Origin: Providencia zhijiangensis
GTDB lineage: Bacteria; Pseudomonadota; Gammaproteobacteria; Enterobacterales; Enterobacteriaceae
NCBI RefSeq assembly: GCF_030315915.2
Contig: NZ_CP135990.1
Coordinates: 2,542,001 to 2,606,000, forward strand
Direction of reading: 5' to 3'
Length of the DNA stretch: 64,000 nucleotides
The position numbers were made by a program, and so were the translations under genes. Positions 33,948-43,605 of the stretch are shown here, one piece after another (position 1 is the first letter of the stretch; every line of letters starts with the position of its first letter). The notes below the pieces were generated by a model that saw nothing but the letters and a program-made list of their open reading frames with translations, did no database searches and had not been told where the DNA came from.

Positions 33948-36422
33948 ATGAACAAATTTAAAAAAAACATAGTGGCGAGTTTAATCTCTAGCTTATTTTT
34001 ATATTCAAACTATGTAAATGCAGACTCTGTTCAATTTAATCAGGATGCTTTATCTATTTCTGGCGACACAAATATTGACTTAAGTTCATTTGAGAAACAC
34101 GACTCACAGGAAGGAGCATATTTTTCTAGCGTGTCAATTAACGGTAGAAAAACAAACTTTTTTGATAAAATTGATTTCTTTAATAAAGAAGGATCTATAC
34201 AACCCTGCATTTCACAAAAAATAATAGCCGTTATTGGCTTAAAAGAAGAGTTCATCAATAAAATACCAACATGGTCAGATGGCCAGTGCTATGATTTATC
34301 AGCACAGGACAATAATATTTCATCACTCTTTGATGATGAAAAGCAAGAACTCTCATTATCAATACCACAAGCTTATTTTCTATACTCAGATGAAAATTGG
34401 GTACCGCCTATGCAACGTGAAGTAGGCATTAATGCACTAGTATTTGATTATAATATTGTAGAAAATTACATAAAATATAAAAACGCTCAAGATACAAATA
34501 ACTTAAGCTCATTTGGTGCTATTGGTACAAACATGGGGCGTTGGAGATTTCGTAGTAACTATCAATTCCAAAAAGATTTTAATAATAGTGATAACGATAG
34601 TTTTAAATGGGTTCAAACCTATCTTTTTACTGATTTACCTGACTTATCGGCTAAGTTCTTTGTAGGAAGATATTATACAGCAAGCCAGATCTTTGATTCT
34701 GTACGCTTTAATGGAGTCAGTGTTTTCACTGACGACAATATGCTGCCATCAATTCTAAGAGGTTATGCACCAAATATAACCGGTACAGCAACCAGTAACG
34801 CGACTGTCGTTATTTCTCAGAATGGACGTATATTAAGCCAAGTAAAAGTTGCTCCTGGGCCTTTTTCTATTGATAACTTGAGTTCTGCTTTATCGGGAAC
34901 ATTAGACGTCAAAATTACGGAAGAAGATGGTTCAGTTAGAGAGTACCAAATATCATCAACTAACATCCCATTTTTAACTCGACCAGGTATGTTTCAATAT
35001 AAATTAAATGCCGGCCGATTAGCACCAATGGGTGAGAAAAATGTTGATAATGATTTTATTTCAACTGAATTTTCTTGGGGATTATTTAATAACTTATCCG
35101 CTTTCGGTGGATTATTTGCAACATCAGATAGTGAATATACTGCTTATAATGCGGGTATCGGTATAAACATGGAGCGCTTAGGGGCAATATCATTTGATAT
35201 TACACAGTCTAAGAATCGCTTACATACTACAAATTCAAGTACAGGTGAAAGCTATAGAATCAATTATGCAAAAAGATTCTCTAACTCCAGTCGACTTGAT
35301 TTAACTGGATATCAGTTCTCAAATGAAGGATTCATGTCCGTTAATGATTTTATTTTTACGAAAGGTAACCCATCGAACCTTCACTTTCGTCAAAAAAATG
35401 TTTTTACAACATCATTTACACAGCAAATACCTGATTTTAATGCTGATGTAAGCTTAAGTTATTCAAGAGAAAGTTATTGGAATGAACCTAAAAACAACGA
35501 CACTTTAAGTCTATCGTTTAATAAAACAATTAAGAATGATTTTCTTGATAACGCACTTTTATCATTATCAATCAGTGAAAGTAGTTATGTGAGAGGAAGT
35601 CAATCTAAGCAGGCTTATCTTTCATTAAGTATTCCTTTTGTTGGCGAAAAAAATTCGCGATTACAATATTTTAGTTCATACAATGACCAAGATAAAAAAT
35701 ACAGTAATAATGTTAATTACCATACAAAAATGGATAGCAATAATTTAAGCCTAGGACTTTCAACAAGAGACTTTTTTGAAAGCACAACTATAAATGCATC
35801 TGCATCTCGTGATACTCAATATGGGACAGCACAGATAACAGGTTCATTTGGTGATGATTATCGTACATTAAGCGGGACGCTCGATGGCTCATTAACTATT
35901 ACAAGCCAAGGCCCTGTTTTACATAGAAGAGTCTATGACAATCAAGCAAGAATGGTGATTGATACCGATAATGCTAAAGATGTTTCCATCAATCAAAATG
36001 AGTCAATTACAAATAGATTTGGCTTAGCGGCAATTAGTAATGTGCCGACATATTACAAATCAACTCAATATGTTGATCTGAATAATATACCTGAAAATGT
36101 CAGTGTGGATGATAGCGTCATTGAATCAACTTTAACTGATGGCGCCGTTGGTTATGCAAAACTAAATACGATTATTGGCGAAAAAGCATTAATTACCATC
36201 CAGTTTCCTGATGGACAAACACCGCCGTTTGGAGCTTTAGTTTATGACTCGGTAAAAGATACCGTATTAGGTATGGTTGCTGAGAATGGTCAAGTTTATT
36301 TAACCGGAATTCAACCGAACCAAAAATTAATAGTTAAATGGAATGGTGGGCAATCATGTCAATTAGTGACGAATAGCCAGATCATTCAAAACATCAATAA
36401 TGTAATTTGTAATAAAGAATAA
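33948..36422 (+). CDS. Fimbrial outer membrane usher
   Basis: An 824-residue usher. A signal peptide of about 25 residues is followed by the N-terminal chaperone-binding domain with VQFNQDALSI. A 24-stranded barrel begins about residue 140 with the plug domain (VVISQNGRILSQVKVAPGPFSIDNL), and the C-terminal domains include FGALVYDSVKDTVLGMVAENGQVYLTGI. Paired C-terminal cysteines are present (SCQLV and NVICNKE). It forms the secretion pore for the fimbria in the outer membrane and needs the BAM complex. Slightly shorter than FimD/PapC. It is followed after six bases by its chaperone. Confidence 0.95.
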   Translation: MNKFKKNIVASLISSLFLYSNYVNADSVQFNQDALSISGDTNIDLSSFEKHDSQEGAYFSSVSINGRKTNFFDKIDFFNKEGSIQPCISQKIIAVIGLKEEFINKIPTWSDGQCYDLSAQDNNISSLFDDEKQELSLSIPQAYFLYSDENWVPPMQREVGINALVFDYNIVENYIKYKNAQDTNNLSSFGAIGTNMGRWRFRSNYQFQKDFNNSDNDSFKWVQTYLFTDLPDLSAKFFVGRYYTASQIFDSVRFNGVSVFTDDNMLPSILRGYAPNITGTATSNATVVISQNGRILSQVKVAPGPFSIDNLSSALSGTLDVKITEEDGSVREYQISSTNIPFLTRPGMFQYKLNAGRLAPMGEKNVDNDFISTEFSWGLFNNLSAFGGLFATSDSEYTAYNAGIGINMERLGAISFDITQSKNRLHTTNSSTGESYRINYAKRFSNSSRLDLTGYQFSNEGFMSVNDFIFTKGNPSNLHFRQKNVFTTSFTQQIPDFNADVSLSYSRESYWNEPKNNDTLSLSFNKTIKNDFLDNALLSLSISESSYVRGSQSKQAYLSLSIPFVGEKNSRLQYFSSYNDQDKKYSNNVNYHTKMDSNNLSLGLSTRDFFESTTINASASRDTQYGTAQITGSFGDDYRTLSGTLDGSLTITSQGPVLHRRVYDNQARMVIDTDNAKDVSINQNESITNRFGLAAISNVPTYYKSTQYVDLNNIPENVSVDDSVIESTLTDGAVGYAKLNTIIGEKALITIQFPDGQTPPFGALVYDSVKDTVLGMVAENGQVYLTGIQPNQKLIVKWNGGQSCQLVTNSQIIQNINNVICNKE

Positions 36423-36428
36423 AATATT

Positions 36429-37148
36429 ATGAAAAAATTTAAATTAATCATCAGTAGCTTATTATTAGTTAGTACATATACACATGCATCAATTTCAGCA
36501 GACCGTACACGAGTCATTTATAATGAAGCCAGCAAAGGCGTTAGTATTGTTGTTGAAAATACTGACAGTAAAGATCCTTTTTTAGTTCAATCTTGGATCG
36601 AAGATGAAAATGGCCATAAAATTTCTGATCCATTAATAGCATTACCATTATTGCAGCGTATTGAGCCCAATCAAAAGAAGCAAGTCAGAATCAGCACTAC
36701 GAAAGATAATTTGAAAGCTCCAAGTGATAAAGAATCATTATTCTACTTTAATGTACTAGGAATACCGCCAAAAAGTGAACTAGAGAATGCAGTAGAAATT
36801 GTTATTCAATCTAGGTTTAAACTTTTTTATCGCCCAACAGGATTGAAAAAATACCCTGATAATAACTGGCAAAAGGAACTGAAAATTGAAAAAGCAGGTA
36901 ATTCATTAAAATTAACAAACCCAACCCCTTACCATGTTGTTATCATTAACATTAATGATAATGCGAGTAAAGTTGAAAATTTCCAAGAAATAGTTATTAA
37001 ACCAAATGGTAATGCCAGCTACTCTTTGAATGATAAAAAAATAAAGTCATCCAACATGGTATTAACGTATATTGATGACTATGGAACACCAAAACTATTA
37101 AATTACACCTGCCAAAGTACAACATGTTCATTGGTTAATGAAAAATAG
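36429..37148 (+). CDS. Periplasmic fimbrial chaperone
   Basis: A 239-residue PapD-like chaperone with a signal peptide (MKKFKLIISSLLLVSTYTHA). The first Ig-like domain carries ADRTRVIYNEASKGVSIVVEN, whose Arg pairs with the pilin C-terminus, VQSWIEDENG, PLLQRIEPNQKKQVRI and FYFNVLGIPP. The second domain holds FYRPTGL and LTNPTPYHVVI. It folds and delivers subunits to the usher. A C-terminal cysteine pair (YTCQSTTCSL) suggests a disulfide in domain 2. It is tightly linked to the usher and adhesin genes. Confidence 0.94.
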   Translation: MKKFKLIISSLLLVSTYTHASISADRTRVIYNEASKGVSIVVENTDSKDPFLVQSWIEDENGHKISDPLIALPLLQRIEPNQKKQVRISTTKDNLKAPSDKESLFYFNVLGIPPKSELENAVEIVIQSRFKLFYRPTGLKKYPDNNWQKELKIEKAGNSLKLTNPTPYHVVIININDNASKVENFQEIVIKPNGNASYSLNDKKIKSSNMVLTYIDDYGTPKLLNYTCQSTTCSLVNEK

Positions 37149-37157
37149 GACGAGATC

Positions 37158-38144
37158 ATGAAACCCTATTTTAATAAAGTAGTATCAATTATTATAATTT
37201 CGCTTTCATTTTTAAGCTTTAATGCACTTGGAGCCGTAGCAAACTGCAAACCCGCAGCTGGTGGGACATCGATACAACAAGATATTAAATTTGATATTAC
37301 AAGCAATAGTAGCGCTATAACAACCGGAACACGATTAGCGACTGCATTATCTTCTTTTATGTCTTTACAATGTGATTTTACAGGAAGCGTAGCTACACCT
37401 AATCACGTTTATTTTAAAAATGTTGTCCCTCAACAAACTAAAACACTATTAATAAATAGCGGCGTTACCGTTACTCAGCAAAGCGCAATTGGTGGAGGTA
37501 CAATTGCAACAATTACCAACGCCAGCGTACCTAATATTGACTTAGGATATTGGAGCCAACCTTCAGTAGGCACTGCTGTAAATATTGGCATCATGTATAA
37601 TTTTGCCGTCCTAAAAGGTAGTAATGCATTAAAACCATTTGATACAGGTAATTTTTTATTAGGTTATCATGAAGATTACCAAGGTAAATATATTGGTGCT
37701 CCTGTATATGCACATATTATTGGTAATTTAACGTTACTCTGCCCTACTCCTGAAGTCAGTGTGACTACATCAAATGGAGGAACTGTTGGCTTTGGTACTA
37801 TTTCGCCAAAACAAATGAATGCAGGGGAAGTTGTTAGCCGTACATTTAATATAGGTATGTCAGTTCCACAAAATTGTGAAACAGGATTAAATGTATCTGT
37901 TCGATTTGAACCAAATAATAATTCGATATTGGGAAATAAATACCTTGATATGGGAAATGGATTACAGACCGTAATTAAAAGTAATTCAACCGAACTCGAA
38001 TTTAACCAAAATTATGCTATTGGAGAGATTAAACCTCAAGCACCTGTAAATGTGCCATACACTGCAACTTTAAGTCAAATTAGCGGGCGCTCAATTACGT
38101 CTGGTCCATTTTCTAAAACAATACGTGTCGTAGTTTCTTATTAA
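37158..38144 (+). CDS. Fimbrial tip adhesin
   Basis: A 328-residue two-domain adhesin. After a signal peptide (~25 residues) residues ~27-195 form a receptor-binding lectin-type domain with a cysteine pair (NCKPAAGG, LQCDFTG). A pilin domain (~195-328) starts at NLTLLCPTPEVSVTTSNGG and has the second cysteine in PQNCETGL, ending IRVVVSY as a donor-strand acceptor. The length and last position in the operon fit a tip adhesin of Pap/Mrp-type fimbriae. The receptor is not predictable from the sequence. Confidence 0.85.
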   Translation: MKPYFNKVVSIIIISLSFLSFNALGAVANCKPAAGGTSIQQDIKFDITSNSSAITTGTRLATALSSFMSLQCDFTGSVATPNHVYFKNVVPQQTKTLLINSGVTVTQQSAIGGGTIATITNASVPNIDLGYWSQPSVGTAVNIGIMYNFAVLKGSNALKPFDTGNFLLGYHEDYQGKYIGAPVYAHIIGNLTLLCPTPEVSVTTSNGGTVGFGTISPKQMNAGEVVSRTFNIGMSVPQNCETGLNVSVRFEPNNNSILGNKYLDMGNGLQTVIKSNSTELEFNQNYAIGEIKPQAPVNVPYTATLSQISGRSITSGPFSKTIRVVVSY

Positions 38145-38151
38145 TAATTCG

Positions 38152-38196
38152 AGGCATCTGTGATAACTGATTTTTTATCATTAATGCCTTTCTTTT
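38152..38196 (+). terminator. Rho-independent terminator of the fimbrial operon
   Basis: AGGCAT (38152-38157) pairs with ATGCCT (38184-38189), and inside it TGATAA (38161-38166) pairs with TTATCA (38175-38180). TTCTTTT follows. Confidence 0.7.
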
Positions 38197-38247
38197 AAAA
38201 AACAGCCTTAAATAGACGATCGTTATTTGACATTTTTTGGGTGTTGC

Positions 38248-38266
38248 TGTAGTAAGTACAACTACA
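38248..38266. promoter_or_regulatory. Inverted repeat upstream of the response regulator gene
   Basis: TGTAGT-AAGTACA-ACTACA, 21 bases before the start codon. Candidate regulator site or leader hairpin; weak evidence. Confidence 0.3.
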
Positions 38267-38286
38267 CATAATAAGGAGTAACTTAG

Positions 38287-38940
38287 ATGAAAAAGTTAAC
38301 CTTAGCCTTAGTTGATGACCACCCGATTGTCTTATCAGGCTTAAAAGAAACACTATCCCAATCACACAACTTATCCATCGAAGGTGCATTTACCAGCGAT
38401 GCTGAGTTGTTTTCTTTTTTAAATCACCATACTGTTGATGTCATTGTTACTGACTATATGATGCCCAATAACACGCAATCAAGTGATGGGCAGAATTATA
38501 TCCAATTTCTACAGCGTAAATACCCAAATACAGCGTTAGTGGTATTAACGATGATATCTAACCCAATGATTATCCAAACGTTATACGATAACAATGTCAA
38601 TGCTGTTGTCTCGAAGGAAGCGCCACTGCCAGAGCTAATCAAAGCCATTACCTTAGCGGGTCAAGGAAAACAATACCGTCAACCTATTGCAGATTTAACG
38701 ACAACAATAAAAAGCCGTAAAGCTTCGACCCTTGATGAAAGAGTGAAAACACTCTCGCCTCGAGAGTTAGAAGTATTGCGCTTATTTGTTCAGGGAAAAC
38801 CGATTGTTGAAATTGCCAAATTGCTCAATAGAAGTGATAAAACCATTAGTCTGCAAAAAAATGCAGCCATGCGTAAATTAGGTGTTGAAAATAACCAAGC
38901 TCTAATCAGTTATTGCATTACACACCATTTGTTTGACTAA
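38287..38940 (+). CDS. RcsB-like response regulator (NarL/FixJ family)
   Basis: A 217-residue regulator. The receiver domain has acidic pocket D10/D11, phospho-acceptor D56 (VTDYMMP), T88 and K110. The C-terminal LuxR-type HTH (~146-210) reads LSPRELEVLRLFVQGKPIVEIAKLLNRSDKTISLQKNAAMRKLGVEN, closely similar to RcsB in VTEIAKKLNRSIKTISSQK and MMKLGVEND. AAGGAG precedes the ATG. It follows the fimbrial operon and is convergent with a hybrid kinase gene, overlapping it by 23 bases, so it is the probable partner. Likely targets are the adjacent fimbrial genes; that is inferred. Confidence 0.9.
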   Translation: MKKLTLALVDDHPIVLSGLKETLSQSHNLSIEGAFTSDAELFSFLNHHTVDVIVTDYMMPNNTQSSDGQNYIQFLQRKYPNTALVVLTMISNPMIIQTLYDNNVNAVVSKEAPLPELIKAITLAGQGKQYRQPIADLTTTIKSRKASTLDERVKTLSPRELEVLRLFVQGKPIVEIAKLLNRSDKTISLQKNAAMRKLGVENNQALISYCITHHLFD

Positions 38941-41900
38941 GCTTATTTAGCCAAAACGTTAATTCATCGCAAATCACTTTATAGGTATCGGCTATGTTTA
39001 AGTTTGGTTTTTCCATATTCAACAACTCTTCAAGCACGTGAAGTCGACTAGCAAGTTCACGCTGTTCCACGCTCACTAATGCGCCCCGAATACGATGTGA
39101 CAGCTGTTTTACTGCCTCTATGTTATTATTTTTCACCGCTTCGCAAAGATCATGAATATCAGCAGTAAAATGTTGAATAATATTATCTCGGTCATTGCTA
39201 TCAAGTGGGTTAATAAATGCCATAGTGGCAGAATCAGAGGGAAGCGTAGAAGAATAGGTAGGGAAGAAACGGTTGAATAATTGCGCTAAAGTGTCTAGCT
39301 CAATTGGCTTAACTAGCCAGGTATCCATCCCTGCGGCTAAACAGCGATCTTCTTCATCCTTCAAACCATTTGCCGTAACACCAACAATCGGACAAGTTTC
39401 ACCTTCACTGCGTAACTGTTTAGTTAACTCATACCCATTACGGTAAGGCATATTGACGTCAGTTAAAACAATATCAATGACTTCGTTATCCCAAATAACT
39501 AAGGCCTCTTCGCCATCGCTAGCCATAAAGACTTCGCAACCAAGTAATTCTAGCTGTTCCTGCAGTATAACCTGATTAATTGGATTATCTTCTGCAACTA
39601 AAACACGTAAAGAGTATTCATTCGCATAAGATGGTGCCTGTTGAATTGGACAGCTTAAAGGCAATATTGAATTTTCATCATTTTGTAGTAAGAAAAGCTG
39701 TTGATTTAATTCAGATAAACGGAAGCTTGCTTCATCACTTATCCATATTTTTCCTGGCCAATTTTTAGGCAATGAAAAGTTCTCGATTAAAATGCTTACG
39801 GCAATAACCAATGATGTGTCTTCAGGCAACTCAGCCTCTGTGAAATAGACTTTTGCTCCCCAACGAGTTAGCCAATCATACACATTGTTGGTTAGTAGAG
39901 GATCTATTGTCCGCAGCCAAATGTCTGAACCTGTTAAACTCTTCCAATGTATATTGTTGTGGCCTAATTCTAACGGCAATATCACTTTAAAAGAGCTACC
40001 ATGCATCAGATCACTTGCTACGCTGATTTCGCCCCCCATCAGCTTGACTAATTTTGAGCAGATAAATAAACCTAAGCCTGTTCCTCCGTAGGTATGGTCC
40101 CCTGAGTGTGCTTGATAGAAAGGTTCAAATAACTTTTCCTGCTCTTCTTTGCTAATTCCAACGCCAGTATCGTTTACAAATAATACGATATTGTTATTGT
40201 CGCCATTTTTTAATTCAATCGTCACTTTGCCATGATGTGTAAACTTAATAGCATTATTGACCAGGTTACCGAATATTTGTTGTAATCGCGCTGTATCACC
40301 AATTCTAATGGCATAGATATTAGGATCAATAATGGCAAATAACTGAAGTTTCTTCTGTTGAGCTAAGCCTTGATATAACTGAACGGTTTGCTGTATTAAA
40401 TCAAGTAGATCAAATGATTGGTGTTGGATATGAATTTGATTGGCTTCTATTTTACTGATATCAAGAATATCCCCAATAAGATGCATTAATAAATGCGATA
40501 TTGTAGACATCCTATCAATAAAATGTTTTTGCTTAGGCGTTAACGCTGTATTTTCTAATAATTCTAATGTCCCAATAATACCATAAAGCGGAGTGCGTAT
40601 TTCATGGCTCATCGTGGCTAAAAAGGTTGATTTCGCTTGATTAGCTTCTTCAGCTAAACGCTTAGCATGATTAAGCTGTTCTTCAGTTTCAGCTTGTATA
40701 GTGATATCAGTAAATGCGCATAAAATAACAGGGCGTTGCTGATAATGGGTTGCAGTACTCACAACATAGATAGCATGCATCCCTGATTTTAAAACAGTTG
40801 TAACCTGCTTTTGTTCAGAAACAACACGGCCAAGTAATTCATTATATTCAATAGAATCATGAGGATGGGAAGTGTCAGGAATTTTTAGCCAGTGCTGAGC
40901 TAGTTCGTTAGCAAAACGAAGGTCTAGTGTTTCTTTATCAATAACACAAAGCCCTATAGGTGTGGTTGCAATCAATGTTTGATTAAACTCTTCACTTTCT
41001 AGAATAACTTGTTGTGAATGTACTGCAGGTTGTAATATTTTTTTATGGTACCAATGTTTATAGCCCCAACCACAGAAGATGCTAAACAGAAGAGATATAA
41101 TAAGACTAATTGGCAACCACAAATTATCTTCAAAAAATGCAGCATAACTAATTCGGTAATAGCCCACCCAATCTGTATTTTCAAAGCTTAATTTCATGAC
41201 TAAGCCATTTTGTGTATAAAAAATACCCTCTAATGGCTCAACAGGAACAGCGGACTCTCCCAATAATAGACCAAAATCTTCATGCAATAGCCAGAATTCA
41301 TGTCTCAATGTTGGGTTTAACATTTTCTCTAGCACACTAAGATGATCTTTACTTAACAGGGAAACTGCATAAATATCTTTTGGTGAAAGATGAGCATTTT
41401 TCCACAAATTAACATTGAAGCCTGCAGGAACAATGCCCATTAAATTATCTTTAAAATTTTCTGCTTTTAGCCAAATAACTGGGGATTCTTGCTCATTTTG
41501 TTTTATATCAGCAAACTTCTTATTTATTAATGGTAAATTTTTTCTAACACTATCGGTTACTGAGCGAAACAATTCAGGCGAAATAGCCTCTCCCCCCATT
41601 AAAGTACCGACGGATGGAACGCTAATGCTAATATAGTCATGTTCGTTAACAAAAAATACAGCAGCGGCTGGATAGTATGAGCGCCCCCAAAATGTGGAGT
41701 AAAAATCAGCTAAATAAGCCCCTAACGAAAATAAAATACTCGGAACTCTGGAACACTCCAAATTAGTTCCACAAGCTAAAGTAAATGGCATAGCGACTAT
41801 AGACTCCTTACCTTCTAATAGTCTTAATGGCCATTCTTTCGGCAAAAATTGATCATTGATGGAATAAGTTCGGCTTTCAAGCAGTTCAGATAAATCTTGG

Positions 41901-42130
41901 TTCTGTTTGTTCAGTGCTTTTAAAAAAGTTTCTTGTTCAATCAAATAACCAATAAAAGACTTAAATTCAACTTCTAAGCGCCTGGTTTCTTGTTGAACAA
42001 TCCTATCAGCACTCCAAAATAATGTTGTGATTAATACAAATAAAAGAGGCAGAGTAACTGTTAATATACTATTAGTACGCCCAGAACTGCGCGTTATACG
42101 AGAAAAAGCAGTTGGTGATTTATTTGGCAT
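38918..42130 (-). CDS. Unorthodox hybrid histidine kinase (HisKA-HATPase-REC-Hpt)
   Basis: A 1070-residue membrane sensor. TM1 lies near residues 20-42 (VTLPLLFVLITTLFW) and a ~290-residue periplasmic sensor region follows. TM2 is near 335-357 (LPISLIISLLFSIFCGW), and a PAS-like region spans ~375-490. HisKA carries H509 (TMSHEIRTPLYG), and HATPase_c has NLVNNAIKFTH, DTGVGIS and GGTGLGL. An RcsC-like linker precedes the receiver domain with D891 (LTDVNMPYRNG), and the C-terminal Hpt has H1012 (LSHRIRGAL). The full His-Asp-His relay would phosphorylate the RcsB-like regulator encoded convergently. The signal is unknown. Confidence 0.93.
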   Translation of the reverse strand: MPNKSPTAFSRITRSSGRTNSILTVTLPLLFVLITTLFWSADRIVQQETRRLEVEFKSFIGYLIEQETFLKALNKQNQDLSELLESRTYSINDQFLPKEWPLRLLEGKESIVAMPFTLACGTNLECSRVPSILFSLGAYLADFYSTFWGRSYYPAAAVFFVNEHDYISISVPSVGTLMGGEAISPELFRSVTDSVRKNLPLINKKFADIKQNEQESPVIWLKAENFKDNLMGIVPAGFNVNLWKNAHLSPKDIYAVSLLSKDHLSVLEKMLNPTLRHEFWLLHEDFGLLLGESAVPVEPLEGIFYTQNGLVMKLSFENTDWVGYYRISYAAFFEDNLWLPISLIISLLFSIFCGWGYKHWYHKKILQPAVHSQQVILESEEFNQTLIATTPIGLCVIDKETLDLRFANELAQHWLKIPDTSHPHDSIEYNELLGRVVSEQKQVTTVLKSGMHAIYVVSTATHYQQRPVILCAFTDITIQAETEEQLNHAKRLAEEANQAKSTFLATMSHEIRTPLYGIIGTLELLENTALTPKQKHFIDRMSTISHLLMHLIGDILDISKIEANQIHIQHQSFDLLDLIQQTVQLYQGLAQQKKLQLFAIIDPNIYAIRIGDTARLQQIFGNLVNNAIKFTHHGKVTIELKNGDNNNIVLFVNDTGVGISKEEQEKLFEPFYQAHSGDHTYGGTGLGLFICSKLVKLMGGEISVASDLMHGSSFKVILPLELGHNNIHWKSLTGSDIWLRTIDPLLTNNVYDWLTRWGAKVYFTEAELPEDTSLVIAVSILIENFSLPKNWPGKIWISDEASFRLSELNQQLFLLQNDENSILPLSCPIQQAPSYANEYSLRVLVAEDNPINQVILQEQLELLGCEVFMASDGEEALVIWDNEVIDIVLTDVNMPYRNGYELTKQLRSEGETCPIVGVTANGLKDEEDRCLAAGMDTWLVKPIELDTLAQLFNRFFPTYSSTLPSDSATMAFINPLDSNDRDNIIQHFTADIHDLCEAVKNNNIEAVKQLSHRIRGALVSVEQRELASRLHVLEELLNMEKPNLNIADTYKVICDELTFWLNKLSQTNGV

Positions 42131-42221
42131 CGTACTATTCTCTGCTATGATAGGGATAATCCAATATATCTATCATAATATAAAATAAGCCAAGTAAACA
42201 GAAAAGTTTTTACTTTAATAT

Positions 42222-42557
42222 TTATACAATTGCAGATGTATAATAATCTTTTAAGTCATCTAATTCCCAACCAAAACCATTTAAACCTGAAATATACATA
42301 GATAATTTAGGATGACGCCCAATTATATAGAATAACCTATTATAAAACTCAGGGAAATTAACCTCAATAATTAATAGATATTTGAATAACACATCAACTG
42401 TAAGCGCATTTTCGCCACGCTCATATCTTGATAATTGTTGTTGACTAATACCTAACTTTTTTGCAACACATTCCCCACTAATACCTTTTTCAATACGATA
42501 TTTTTGCATACACTTTCCTATCAGTTGGCTGATATAATATAATTTTTCTTTTTTCAT
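42222..42557 (-). CDS. XRE-family regulator, MrpJ-like (second copy)
   Basis: A 111-residue HTH protein with MQKYRIEKGISGECVAKKLGISQQQLSRYERGENALTV-type HTH; the SQQQLSRYERG part is shared with the regulator at 32761. The C-terminal part (FPEFYNRLFYIIGRHPKLSMYISGL) is longer. It is 91 bases upstream of the hybrid kinase on the same strand. The ATG at 42557 is used; the ATG at 42581 would add eight residues, and neither has an ideal ribosome binding site. A regulator of fimbriae/motility switching is likely by family. Confidence 0.8.
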   Translation of the reverse strand: MKKEKLYYISQLIGKCMQKYRIEKGISGECVAKKLGISQQQLSRYERGENALTVDVLFKYLLIIEVNFPEFYNRLFYIIGRHPKLSMYISGLNGFGWELDDLKDYYTSAIV

Positions 42558-43605
42558 GATAGATAACAACCTTAATGTCATAAATTAAACCTACTGCCTA
42601 GCGCCAAATTATACTAGGTTAGAATTCCTATAATATAAGGTATTCCTTATTTGATGACCAACAAAGATAACAAATTGAAAAATCAGGATTTTACATTAAT
42701 AAATTAAACAATATGCTTGCAAAAGCACAGTTTACTCTTTACTTATAAAGTATAATAAATACGTAAGGTGAATATTAATGAAAAGCTTTAATCTTTCATA
42801 CAACACTATATTTTATTTAAATATTCGTTAAGTACAACAACATACTATAAAAAATAACATTCTGTTTTTTTTAATTAAAAACCCTACTTTCTTGTATATA
42901 AAAAATCACTTTTATATACATAAATAAAATAAGCCACTAAATCAAACACCAATAAAGAGTGATGATAAGTATTATCCTTACGCTTACAATGCTGAGTTTT
43001 AGACTAAAAACATACCGGTATAGCTTTGAGTATTAAAATATAAACCAAATCAAGAGATAAATCTGATAGTATTCCAAAAAAGACTTTTATATGAATTTAA
43101 TAAATAAAACTTACATATCACACCATAAAAACATAGCTAGGTAAAAAATCCACTTTGACAAAAAGTGCGAAAGATTTCATCACTATTTTCGTATCATAGT
43201 AAATACAAGAGCTTAATTAATTATCAAAATAAAAAACTTCATATTATAATCATATTTTACTAGTGAAATATTCAAAGTAGCAGACTAGAACATTAAGAAT
43301 TCAATATTATTTAAATATAAAACTAATATTTTTGCCATCTAATCAGCTCAAAAAATGAATTGCATTAAATCGTCAACAAGCACACAGAGCCAAAGTGAAC
43401 CCCATCTATTTACCTTCCCCCTCATCATGAACTTTCTTCATGTTCGAAATGAAATTAAGTCGCTTTAACTCCCCGCTCCGCTCTGGCATAAATTAAACAT
43501 ATTAACTTACTGGCTACATAAAAATTGATTAGTGAGAAAACGTGCAACATCTCTGTAATCAAGAAATAAACGCCGTTTTCCTATTAGAGCTAGGATGCAA
43601 AAATC
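42558..43605. other. 1-kb gene-free, very AT-rich region
   Basis: No supportable gene in 1,048 bases. Frequent A and T runs, no obvious tandem repeat. The last ~150 bases are less AT-rich and probably hold the mesX promoter. This could be a silenced regulatory region (H-NS-type composition) or decayed DNA. Confidence 0.4.

Noticed and set aside
39580-40091. Plus-strand frames within the hybrid kinase gene
   Set aside because: They are antisense to conserved receiver and ATPase motifs of the kinase and lack ribosome binding sites.
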